NCBI GenBank assembly: GCA_900770345.1
Contig: CAAGKF010000315.1
Location: 1 to 47,343 of the forward strand
Length of the DNA: 47,343 nt
From: Lachnospiraceae bacterium
Lineage (GTDB): Bacteria > Bacillota > Clostridia > Lachnospirales > Lachnospiraceae
Reading direction: 5' to 3'
How positions within the stretch are numbered: position 1 is the first letter of the stretch; every line of letters starts with the position of its first letter. Both the position numbers and the translations under genes were made by a program. The notes beneath the pieces were generated by a model that worked only from the letters and a program-made list of their open reading frames with translations, made no database searches and was not told the origin of the DNA. Shown here piece by piece: positions 34,096 to 41,967 of the stretch.

Positions 34096-35054
34096 CAACA
34101 AGAATCATAGGAACCGGTTCATACGCACCGGAGCAGATTGTAACCAATGATGATCTGGCGAAGATAATGGATACCAGCGATGAGTGGATCCGCAGCCGGA
34201 CGGGGATTGGTGAGAGAAGAATTACAATGGGTGACAGTACATCCGATATGGCAGCAAAGGCAGCTGAGCGGGCTATCGAGCAGGCCGGCATCAGCCCGGA
34301 GGAAATCGATATGATCCTGGTTGCCACATCATCACCGGATTACTGTTTTCCAAACGGAGCCTGCGAGGTCCAGGCAAGGGTCGGAGCAGTGAATGCGGCC
34401 TGTTATGATATCAGCGCTGCCTGTACCGGCTTTGTTTTTGCGCTGAACACGGCCCATGCTTTTATCAGCGCCGGTTTTTGCAGGACGGCTCTTGTAATAG
34501 GCGCGGATACCATCAGCAAGCTGGTGGACTGGGCAGACAGAGGAACCTGCGTACTCTTTGGAGACGGAGCAGGCGCTGTGGTAGTAAGGGCGGATGAGAC
34601 AGGCATTCTGGGAATGAATATGCAGTCCAACGGAGAGAAGGCCGGCGTACTTACCTGCGCTGCCAGAGATAACGGAAACTTCCTTTTAAATAAGAAGCCG
34701 GAGCTGGGATATATGACCATGGAAGGCCAGGAGGTTTTCAAGTTTGCGGTGAAGAAGGTGCCGGAGTGCATTACAAGGCTTCTTCAGGGAACGAATGTGG
34801 CGAAGGAAGAGGTCAAATATTTTGTGATCCATCAGGCAAATTACCGAATCATCGAAGCAATCTCCAAGCGGCTGAAGGTGGATCTGGAAAAGTTCCCTGC
34901 AAACATGGAGCATTACGGCAATACATCAGGTGCTTCTGTACCGATTCTGCTGGATGAGATGAACAGGGAAGGGAAGCTTGAGGCCGGGGACAAGATCGTT
35001 CTGGCGGGCTTCGGAGCAGGACTGACCTGGGGAGCGACCCTGATTCAGTGGTAG
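34092..35054 (+). CDS. fabH: 3-oxoacyl-ACP synthase III
   Basis: Starts fatty acid synthesis by condensing an acyl-CoA primer with malonyl-ACP. The catalytic triad is visible: Cys in SAACTGFVFAL (about residue 113), His in VIHQANYR and Asn in GNTSGASVP. ATG 34092 gives the usual N-terminus MTTRIIGTGSYAPEQ (320 residues); the 18-residue extension from 34038 has no family support. First main gene of the operon and next to its FabT-like operator. Confidence 0.96.
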   Translation: MTTRIIGTGSYAPEQIVTNDDLAKIMDTSDEWIRSRTGIGERRITMGDSTSDMAAKAAERAIEQAGISPEEIDMILVATSSPDYCFPNGACEVQARVGAVNAACYDISAACTGFVFALNTAHAFISAGFCRTALVIGADTISKLVDWADRGTCVLFGDGAGAVVVRADETGILGMNMQSNGEKAGVLTCAARDNGNFLLNKKPELGYMTMEGQEVFKFAVKKVPECITRLLQGTNVAKEEVKYFVIHQANYRIIEAISKRLKVDLEKFPANMEHYGNTSGASVPILLDEMNREGKLEAGDKIVLAGFGAGLTWGATLIQW

Positions 35055-35169
35055 CTCAGCGGCAGTTCGGCAGCGGTTCAGCTGCAGAGATACAGCTGTC
35101 CGCGGAGGAAGCAGAGGGTTTAAAAACGGTATAAAATATTTAATTTATATAAAAAGGAGAATTTATATT

Positions 35170-35403
35170 ATGTTAGAGAAAATGAAAGAAATTATTGCAG
35201 AACAGTTAAGCGTAGACGCAGAGAGCGTTACAGAGGCATCTTCTTTTAAGGAAGATCTGGGAGCAGATTCTCTGGATCTGTTTGAGCTGGTTATGGCTCT
35301 CGAGGATGAGTATTCCGTAGAGATCCCTGCTGAGGATTTAGAGCAGCTGGCAACTGTTGGCGATGTTATGAACTACTTAAAGGCCAAAGGCGTAGAGGCT
35401 TAA
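35170..35403 (+). CDS. acpP: Acyl carrier protein
   Basis: Carries the growing acyl chain on a phosphopantetheine arm attached to Ser34 in GADSLDLFEL. Acidic, 77 residues, the standard size. A strong AAAAGGAGAA precedes the ATG, consistent with high translation. The upstream 115 bases contain an AT-rich TATAAAAT stretch that could be an internal -10, and the downstream 200 bases contain a long stem-loop. Confidence 0.97.
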   Translation: MLEKMKEIIAEQLSVDAESVTEASSFKEDLGADSLDLFELVMALEDEYSVEIPAEDLEQLATVGDVMNYLKAKGVEA

Positions 35404-35476
35404 TCGGGAACATAATGTACAGGAGGGAACGGCGTGTGGATGGTTTGAAGCACGCTGTTTCTCACATGTACGGTTG

Positions 35477-35569
35477 CCAGAGTGTGTCCGAAAGCTGATT
35501 GCGCTGCCGGACCTGTGGAAAACCGGAGAAGGAACCGGTGCGCACAAGCATTTTTCGGATATACTCTGG
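35477..35569 (+). other. Long stem-loop between acpP and fabK
   Basis: The left arm at 35477-35493 (CCAGAGTGTGTCCGAAA) pairs with 35553-35569, with two G-U pairs, and the interior continues with TGCGC/GCGCA and CCGG/CCGG helices. It fills the otherwise empty 200-base gap 35404-35604. There is no T-tract after it, so it is more likely an mRNA processing or stability element, or a structured RNA, than a terminator. Confidence 0.6.
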
Positions 35570-35604
35570 TTTGTGGAAAAAGTGAAAGGATTGGTGAAAG
35601 AACC

Positions 35605-36531
35605 ATGAAAACAAGAATTACAGAAATGCTGGGAATCGAGTACCCTGTTATTCAGGGCGGTATGGCCTGGGTGGCTGAGCACAATCTGGCAGCCGCTGTG
35701 TCTGAAGCGGGAGGCCTGGGACTGATCGGCGGAGCAAATGCACCCGGCGAGGTTGTGCGCGAGGAGATCCGCAAGGCCAGAGAGCTGACAAAAAAGCCCT
35801 TCGGCGTTAACGTAATGCTGTTAAGCCCTCATGCGGATGATGTGGCAAGGGTAGTTGTGGAAGAAGGCGTGAAGGTTGTTACCACAGGCGCCGGAAATCC
35901 GGAGAAATATATGGAAATGTGGAAGGCAGCCGGCGTGAAGGTAATTCCGGTGGTTGCTTCCGTAGCGCTGGCACGCCGTATGGAGAAGTACGGGGCAGAT
36001 GCAGTGGTAGCTGAGGGAATGGAGTCCGGCGGTCACATCGGCGAGCAGACTACCATGACTCTTGTACCTCAGGTTGTAGATGCGGTATCGATTCCGGTCA
36101 TCGCAGCCGGCGGTATCGGCGACGGCAGAGGAATCGCGGCTGCTTTTATGCTGGGAGCTGAGGCTGTACAGATGGGAACCAGATTTGTAGTTGCAAAGGA
36201 GTCCATCGTACATGAGAACTATAAGCAGCGTGTGATCAAGGCAAAGGATATTGATTCCACCGTAACAGGACGTTCTCACGGACATCCGGTGCGCTGCCTG
36301 AGAAACCAGATGACCAGAGAGTACATCAAGCTGGAGCAGGAAGGCAAGTCCTTTGAGGAGCTGGAGTACCTGACACTGGGTGCGCTGCGCAGAGCGGTTC
36401 AGGAAGGCGATGTAAAGGACGGAACCGTAATGGCAGGACAGATCGCAGGTATGATCTCCAAGGAGCAGACCTGCAAGGAAATGATCGATGAGATGATGGA
36501 GCAGGCTTCCAGGCTGCTGGGCTGGAAGTAA
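35605..36531 (+). CDS. fabK: Enoyl-ACP reductase (FMN type)
   Basis: FMN-dependent NAD(P)H enoyl-ACP reductase carrying out the last step of each elongation cycle; it replaces FabI. 308 residues starting MKTRITEMLGIEYPVIQGG, with the FMN/phosphate-binding motifs EGMESGGHIGE and VIAAGGIGDGRG and GAEAVQMGTRFV. ATG 35605 is chosen because the upstream 41 in-frame residues come from the stem-loop region. FabK enzymes are insensitive to triclosan. Between acpP and fabD in the order known from Streptococcus and Clostridia. Confidence 0.94.
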   Translation: MKTRITEMLGIEYPVIQGGMAWVAEHNLAAAVSEAGGLGLIGGANAPGEVVREEIRKARELTKKPFGVNVMLLSPHADDVARVVVEEGVKVVTTGAGNPEKYMEMWKAAGVKVIPVVASVALARRMEKYGADAVVAEGMESGGHIGEQTTMTLVPQVVDAVSIPVIAAGGIGDGRGIAAAFMLGAEAVQMGTRFVVAKESIVHENYKQRVIKAKDIDSTVTGRSHGHPVRCLRNQMTREYIKLEQEGKSFEELEYLTLGALRRAVQEGDVKDGTVMAGQIAGMISKEQTCKEMIDEMMEQASRLLGWK

Positions 36532-36588
36532 TATCCGGTTCAGGGCAGCAGCTGTCTGCAGGATCCGTTTGAAAAGGAGAAGGACAAG

Positions 36589-37509
36589 ATGAGCAAGATC
36601 GCATTTATATTCCCGGGACAGGGTGCCCAGGTCTGCGGTATGGGAAAGGATTTCTATGAACAGACCGAGACGGGAAAGCAGGTATTTGACAAGGCAACAG
36701 AGCTTCTGGGATTTTCCATGCCGGAGCTTTGCTTTGAGGAAAATGACAGACTGGATATCACAGAGTACACCCAGGCTGCCATGGTAACCACCAGCATTGC
36801 CATGATGAAGGTGCTGGAGGAAAAGGGAATCAGACCGGACGTGGCTGCCGGACTGAGCCTGGGCGAGTACTGCGCTCTGGCAGCAGCAGGCGTGATGAGC
36901 GAGGAGGATGCCATTAAGACGGTTCGTCAGAGAGGCATTCTGATGCAGGAGGCAGTTCCTGTAGGGGAAGGCGCTATGGCAGCCATTCTGGCTCTGGATG
37001 CAGCTGCCATTGAGGAAGTGACCGGACCGATGGAGGGCGTATGGATCGCCAACTATAACTGCCCGGGACAGATCGTAATCTCCGGCAGGAAGGAAGCTGT
37101 AGAGGAAGCCTGTGAGAAATTAAAGGCAGCCGGCGCCAAGAGAGCCATTATGCTGAATGTAAGCGGCCCCTTCCATTCAGGCATGCTGACCGGCGCGGGC
37201 GAGAAGCTGGGAAAGGTTCTGGAGACGGTTGAGATCCATGAACCGAAGATTCCTTATGTGGCAAACGTGACTGCTCAGTATGTGAGAGAGGCGGCGCCTG
37301 TAAAGGAACTGCTGATGAAGCAGGTATCTTCCTCTGTGCGCTGGCAGCAGAGCGTGGAGGCCATGATCGCAGACGGTGTGGATACCTTTATTGAGATCGG
37401 ACCGGGAAAGACACTGGCCGGATTTATGCGCAAGATCGACCGCAGCGTAAAAACTCTGAATGTAGAGAAGCTGGAAGATATAGAGAAAGTAGCGGAAGCA
37501 TTGAAATAG
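36589..37509 (+). CDS. fabD: Malonyl-CoA:ACP transacylase
   Basis: Moves malonyl from CoA to ACP. N-terminal motif FIFPGQGAQVCGMG, catalytic Ser in GLSLGEYCAL (about residue 89) and His in GPFHSGML. 306 residues, the normal size. AAAAGGAGAAGG precedes the ATG. fabG begins 13 bases after its stop. Confidence 0.96.
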   Translation: MSKIAFIFPGQGAQVCGMGKDFYEQTETGKQVFDKATELLGFSMPELCFEENDRLDITEYTQAAMVTTSIAMMKVLEEKGIRPDVAAGLSLGEYCALAAAGVMSEEDAIKTVRQRGILMQEAVPVGEGAMAAILALDAAAIEEVTGPMEGVWIANYNCPGQIVISGRKEAVEEACEKLKAAGAKRAIMLNVSGPFHSGMLTGAGEKLGKVLETVEIHEPKIPYVANVTAQYVREAAPVKELLMKQVSSSVRWQQSVEAMIADGVDTFIEIGPGKTLAGFMRKIDRSVKTLNVEKLEDIEKVAEALK

Positions 37510-37522
37510 GAGGATGGATCAT

Positions 37523-38263
37523 ATGCTGGAAGGAAAAATTGCACTGGTTACGGGAGCAAGCCGTGGAATCGGACGCCAGATTGCTCTGACACTGGGAGCC
37601 AAGGGAGCAACCGTGATCGTAAATTATAATGGCTCTGCTGCAAAGGCAGAGGAGGTAGTAAAGGAAATCGAAGCAGCCGGAGGCAAAGCAGAGGCAGTTC
37701 AGTGCAATGTTTCCCAGTTTGAAAGCTGCGGCAATATGATGGCTGACATTATTTCCAGATACGGAAAGCTGGATATCCTGGTAAATAATGCGGGAATCAC
37801 CAGGGACAATCTTCTGATGAAGATGTCGGAAGAGGATTTCGACGCTGTGATCGAGACCAACTTAAAGGGTGTGTTTAACTGCATCAAGCATGTGGCACGT
37901 CCGATGATCAAGCAGAAGTCCGGAAGGATCATTAATATTTCTTCTGTTTCCGGTGTTATGGGAAATGCGGGACAGGCCAATTACTGCGCGGCAAAGGCCG
38001 GAGTTATCGGTATTACCAAGTCCGCAGCCAGGGAGCTGGCTACCCGAGGCATTACCGTAAACGCAGTTGCCCCCGGATTTATCAAGACAGAGATGACGGA
38101 TGTGCTGAAGGATTCCATTAAGGAAGCCATTGCGCAGAAGATTCCGATGAACCGCTTCGGTGAGACGGAGGATATCGCCAATGCTGTGGCATTCCTGGCA
38201 TCAGATGAAGCCGGATATATTACCGGACAGGTGCTGGGCGTAGACGGCGGTATGGCAATGTAA
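37523..38263 (+). CDS. fabG: 3-oxoacyl-ACP reductase
   Basis: NADPH-dependent SDR that reduces beta-ketoacyl-ACP. TGASRGIGRQ binds the cofactor, NNAGITRDN is the structural Asn motif, and Ser/Tyr/Lys are in NISSVSGVMG and NYCAAKAG. ATG 37523 (246 residues, MLEGKIALVTG) is 9 bases from AGGAGG; the in-frame ATG 37514 directly abuts that site and is unlikely. Confidence 0.96.
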   Translation: MLEGKIALVTGASRGIGRQIALTLGAKGATVIVNYNGSAAKAEEVVKEIEAAGGKAEAVQCNVSQFESCGNMMADIISRYGKLDILVNNAGITRDNLLMKMSEEDFDAVIETNLKGVFNCIKHVARPMIKQKSGRIINISSVSGVMGNAGQANYCAAKAGVIGITKSAARELATRGITVNAVAPGFIKTEMTDVLKDSIKEAIAQKIPMNRFGETEDIANAVAFLASDEAGYITGQVLGVDGGMAM

Positions 38264-38310
38264 GGTGAAAACGGAACAGGAAAGCAGAAATAGAACGAGG
38301 AGATTAGCAT

Positions 38311-39549
38311 ATGAAAACAAGAGTTGTAGTAACCGGTATGGGCGCCATTACTCCCATTGGAAATGACGTGGAGAGCTTTTGGCAGGCAGTGAAGAATAAG
38401 ACTGTAGGAATTGCGCCTATTACACGTTTTGATACCGCGGATTTCAAGTGCAAGCTGGCAGCAGAGGTAAAGGGCTTTGATGCCAAGCAGTACATGGATC
38501 CCAAGGCAGCACGCCGTATGGAATTATTTTCCCAGTACGCTGTAGCTGCCACCAAGCAGGCACTGGATCAGGCAGGAATCGATATGGAGAAGGAGGATCC
38601 CTACCGTGTAGGCGTGTGCATCGGCTCCGGCATCGGTTCTCTCCAGGCAATGGAGAAGGATGTGATCAAGATGAATGACAAGGGACCAAGCCGTGTAAAT
38701 CCGCTGCTTGTGCCTCTGATGATCAGCAATATGGCAGCAGGAAACGTTGCGATCCAGTTCGGCCTTAAGGGCAAGAATATCAATGTGGTAACAGCCTGTG
38801 CCACAGGTACCAACTCCATCGGCGAAGCATTCCGTTCCATCCAGTACGGTGAGGCGGATGTGATGGCAGCAGGCGGTACCGAGGCAAGCATCTGCCCCAT
38901 CGGTGTGGCAGGCTTCACCTCTCTGACTGCTCTCAATACCACAGACGATCCTTCCAGAGCATCCATTCCTTTCGATAAGGAGAGAAACGGATTTATTATG
39001 GGTGAGGGCTCAGGCGTGGTGATTCTGGAGTCCTTAGAACACGCGCAGGCAAGAGGTGCGCATATTCTGGCAGAGGTAGTAGGCTACGGCGCTACCTGCG
39101 ATGCGTTCCATATCACTTCCCCGGCAGAGGACGGAAGCGGCGCGGCAAAGGCAATGGAATTTGCGATGAAGAATGCGGGCATTGCTCCGGAGGAGATTGA
39201 TTATGTCAATGCTCACGGCACCAGCACACACCATAACGATCTGTTTGAAACCAAGGCCATCAAGCTGGCTCTGGGAGATCACGCAAAAAAGGTAAAGATC
39301 AATTCCACCAAATCCATGATCGGCCATCTGCTGGGTGCTGCAGGCGGTGTGGAATTTATCACCTGTGTAAAGTCTATTGAAGACAGCTATGTACATGCTA
39401 CCGTTGGCCTGCAGGTTCCGGATGAGGAATGCGATCTGGACTACACAGCCGGCGAGGGCGTTTCCATGGATGTAAATTATGCTATCAGCAATTCTCTGGG
39501 CTTTGGCGGTCACAATGCCAGCCTGATTGTAAAGAAGTTCGTTGGTTAA
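38311..39549 (+). CDS. fabF: 3-oxoacyl-ACP synthase II
   Basis: Elongating condensing enzyme. Catalytic Cys in TACATGTNS (about residue 165), His in NAHGTSTHHND and His in SMIGHLLGAAGG. 412 residues. It is the only elongating synthase in the operon; no FabB or FabA homologue is present, so unsaturated fatty acids, if made, must use another route or this enzyme with FabZ. Confidence 0.97.
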   Translation: MKTRVVVTGMGAITPIGNDVESFWQAVKNKTVGIAPITRFDTADFKCKLAAEVKGFDAKQYMDPKAARRMELFSQYAVAATKQALDQAGIDMEKEDPYRVGVCIGSGIGSLQAMEKDVIKMNDKGPSRVNPLLVPLMISNMAAGNVAIQFGLKGKNINVVTACATGTNSIGEAFRSIQYGEADVMAAGGTEASICPIGVAGFTSLTALNTTDDPSRASIPFDKERNGFIMGEGSGVVILESLEHAQARGAHILAEVVGYGATCDAFHITSPAEDGSGAAKAMEFAMKNAGIAPEEIDYVNAHGTSTHHNDLFETKAIKLALGDHAKKVKINSTKSMIGHLLGAAGGVEFITCVKSIEDSYVHATVGLQVPDEECDLDYTAGEGVSMDVNYAISNSLGFGGHNASLIVKKFVG

Positions 39550-39567
39550 AGGAAAGAGGAAACAGGA

Positions 39568-40095
39568 ATGAATATAGATGAGATCATGAAGCTGATCCAG
39601 GCGGTATCGGATTACAATCTGACCAGCTTTGAACTGGAAGAGGGAAATATTAAGCTTTCCATGAAGCGTGAAAAAGAGAAGGCAAAGATCGTGGCTGTAA
39701 ATACACCGGCCGTAGATCCGGCGTCTGTTCAGATGCTCAGCGCGGTTTCCGCAGGCAGTCTGGCGGCAGCAGGCGCACCGGCAGCGGCAGCAGTTGTGGC
39801 ATCGTCTGCACCGGCTCCGGCGGCAGCTGCGGAAAGCGCAGATGCTTCGGATATCAGTTCTGACAAGGTTATCACCTCTCCTCTGGTAGGCACCTTCTAT
39901 TCCTCCTCCTCACCGGATGCGGATCCTTTTGTCAAGGTGGGAGATACGGTAAAGAAGGGACAGGTACTGGGAATCATTGAGGCTATGAAGCTGATGAATG
40001 AGATCGAGAGCGAGTATGACGGTGTAGTAGAAGCAATCCTCGTAAAGAATGAGGATGTGGTAGAGTACGGTCAGCCTCTGTTCAGGATCCGGTAA
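39568..40095 (+). CDS. accB: Acetyl-CoA carboxylase biotin carboxyl carrier protein
   Basis: Carries biotin between the two half-reactions of acetyl-CoA carboxylase. Biotin is attached to Lys141 in EAMKLMNEIE. 175 residues: N-terminal helix region, an Ala/Pro-rich flexible linker (about 60-95), and the C-terminal biotinyl domain with the STP-like TSPLVGTFYSSSSP. Begins 18 bases after fabF. Confidence 0.96.
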   Translation: MNIDEIMKLIQAVSDYNLTSFELEEGNIKLSMKREKEKAKIVAVNTPAVDPASVQMLSAVSAGSLAAAGAPAAAAVVASSAPAPAAAAESADASDISSDKVITSPLVGTFYSSSSPDADPFVKVGDTVKKGQVLGIIEAMKLMNEIESEYDGVVEAILVKNEDVVEYGQPLFRIR

Positions 40096-40114
40096 GAGAA
40101 AGGTGGAAAAAAGT

Positions 40115-40540
40115 ATGTTGATGGGTGTAAAAGAAATTCAGGAGATCCTTCCTCACAGACATCCGTTTCTTCTGGTGGACTGCATTGAGGAGCTGGAGCC
40201 GGGCGTAAAGGCCGTAGGTTATAAATGTGTTACTTTTGATGAATCCTTTTTCAAGGGACATTTTCCGCAGGAGCCGGTAATGCCGGGCGTGCTGATCATT
40301 GAGGCGCTGGCACAGACAGGAGCTGTGGCTATTCTTTCCCAGGAAGGCTTTAAGGGCAAGATCGCTTATTTCGGCGGAATCGATAAGGCAAAGTTCAAGC
40401 ACAAGGTTGTTCCGGGCGAGCGTCTGAAGCTGGAGTGCGAGATCATCAAGCAGAAGGGACCTGTAGGCGTAGGCAAGGCTACGGCAACCGTAGACGGAAA
40501 GCTGGCAGTATCAGCAGAGCTGACCTTTATGATCGGTTAA
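40115..40540 (+). CDS. fabZ: 3-hydroxyacyl-ACP dehydratase
   Basis: Dehydrates hydroxyacyl-ACP. Catalytic His in LPHRHPFLLVD and Glu in PVMPGVLIIEALAQ; hotdog fold, 141 residues. ATG 40115 with GAAAGGTGG 8 bases upstream is preferred over the in-frame GTG at 40103, which lies inside that site. Confidence 0.95.
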   Translation: MLMGVKEIQEILPHRHPFLLVDCIEELEPGVKAVGYKCVTFDESFFKGHFPQEPVMPGVLIIEALAQTGAVAILSQEGFKGKIAYFGGIDKAKFKHKVVPGERLKLECEIIKQKGPVGVGKATATVDGKLAVSAELTFMIG

Positions 40541-40564
40541 CAGCAGGGAACAAGGAGATATACG

Positions 40565-41917
40565 ATGTTTAAAAAGATTTTGATCGCCAACAGAGGCGAG
40601 ATCGCGGTCCGTATTATCAGAGCCTGCCGTGAAATGGGAATTCAGACAGTGGCTGTATATTCGGAGGCGGACAGAGACTGTCTCCATACAATGCTGGCAG
40701 ATGAGGCAATCTGTATCGGGTCGGCGGCTTCCGGACAGAGCTACCTGAATATGGAGAGAATCCTGGCGGCCTGCGTGGCGCTGAAGGCGGATGCCATTCA
40801 TCCCGGTTTCGGCTTCCTTTCGGAAAATGCCCGTTTTGCCATGCTGTGTGCCCAGTGCAATATCGCGTTTATCGGTCCTTCCGCTGAGATTATCAATAAA
40901 ATGGGCAATAAATCTGAGGCCCGCAAGACCATGATGGAGGCAGGGGTTCCCGTAGTTCCCGGCAGCAAGGAGCCGGTACATACGGCAGAGGAAGCCCTGG
41001 AGATGGCAAAGGAGATCGGTTTCCCGGTTATGATCAAGGCCTCCTCCGGCGGCGGCGGAAAGGGAATGCGTATTTCCCGGAGCGAAGAGGATTTTACGGA
41101 GCATTTTAATGCGGCTCAGCTGGAGTCTGTCAAAGGCTTTTCCGATGATACCATGTATATTGAGAAATATATTGAAAAGCCCAGACATGTGGAGTTCCAG
41201 ATCATGGCTGACAGACACGGAAATGTGATCCATCTGGGAGAGCGTGACTGCTCGATCCAGAGACGTCATCAGAAGGTACTGGAGGAGGCGCCCTGCGAGG
41301 TAATCTCTCCGGAGCTGCGCCGCCAGATGGGTGAAACCGCTGTACGTGCGGCTAAGGCAGTGGGATATGAAAATGCGGGAACCATAGAATATTTGCTGGA
41401 CAAGAATAAAAATTTCTATTTTATGGAAATGAACACCCGTATTCAGGTGGAGCATCCGGTGACGGAGATGGTAAGCGGCATGGATCTCATCAAGGAGCAG
41501 ATCCGCGTGGCAGCCGGAGAACCATTAAGTGTTCGCCAGGAGGATGTACAGATCAAGGGCCATGCCATTGAGTGCAGGATCAATGCGGAGAATCCGGCGA
41601 AAAACTTTATGCCGTGTCCCGGACGGATCACCAATGTCCATATACCGGGCGGAAACGGCGTCCGTGTGGATACTCATATCTACAGTGATTACAAGGTGCC
41701 GGCCAACTATGATTCCATGCTGATGAAGCTGATCGTATACGATAAGGACAGGGAATCTGCCATTGCCAAGATGCGCAGTGCCCTGGGTGAAGTGATTATC
41801 GAAGGAATTGAAACCAATATCGATTTTCAGTATGAGATACTGGAAAATGAAACTTTCCAGAAGGGCGATACGGATACGGGATTCATCGAAAAGGAATTTC
41901 CTGAATACGTAAAGTAA
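40565..41917 (+). CDS. accC: Acetyl-CoA carboxylase biotin carboxylase
   Basis: ATP-dependent carboxylation of biotin on AccB. ILIANRGEIAVRIIRACRE at the N-terminus, ATP-grasp glycine-rich loop SSGGGGKGMR, and EMNTRIQVEHPVTE in the active site. 450 residues, the family norm. CAAGGAGA precedes the ATG. Confidence 0.97.
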   Translation: MFKKILIANRGEIAVRIIRACREMGIQTVAVYSEADRDCLHTMLADEAICIGSAASGQSYLNMERILAACVALKADAIHPGFGFLSENARFAMLCAQCNIAFIGPSAEIINKMGNKSEARKTMMEAGVPVVPGSKEPVHTAEEALEMAKEIGFPVMIKASSGGGGKGMRISRSEEDFTEHFNAAQLESVKGFSDDTMYIEKYIEKPRHVEFQIMADRHGNVIHLGERDCSIQRRHQKVLEEAPCEVISPELRRQMGETAVRAAKAVGYENAGTIEYLLDKNKNFYFMEMNTRIQVEHPVTEMVSGMDLIKEQIRVAAGEPLSVRQEDVQIKGHAIECRINAENPAKNFMPCPGRITNVHIPGGNGVRVDTHIYSDYKVPANYDSMLMKLIVYDKDRESAIAKMRSALGEVIIEGIETNIDFQYEILENETFQKGDTDTGFIEKEFPEYVK

Positions 41918-41967
41918 CAGTTCAGGCTCCGAACCGCCGGAGCGGAAAGAGAGAAAGGAAATAGTCT

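Noticed and set aside
35044..35080. tRNA-like stretch (GTGGTAGCTCAGCGGCAG) at the end of fabH
   Set aside because: It looks like a tRNA D-arm but there is no matching T-arm or acceptor stem, and it overlaps the fabH stop.
35404..35493. 27-codon ORF after acpP
   Set aside because: It starts at ATG 35415 with no good ribosome binding site and ends inside the stem-loop; no similarity recognised.
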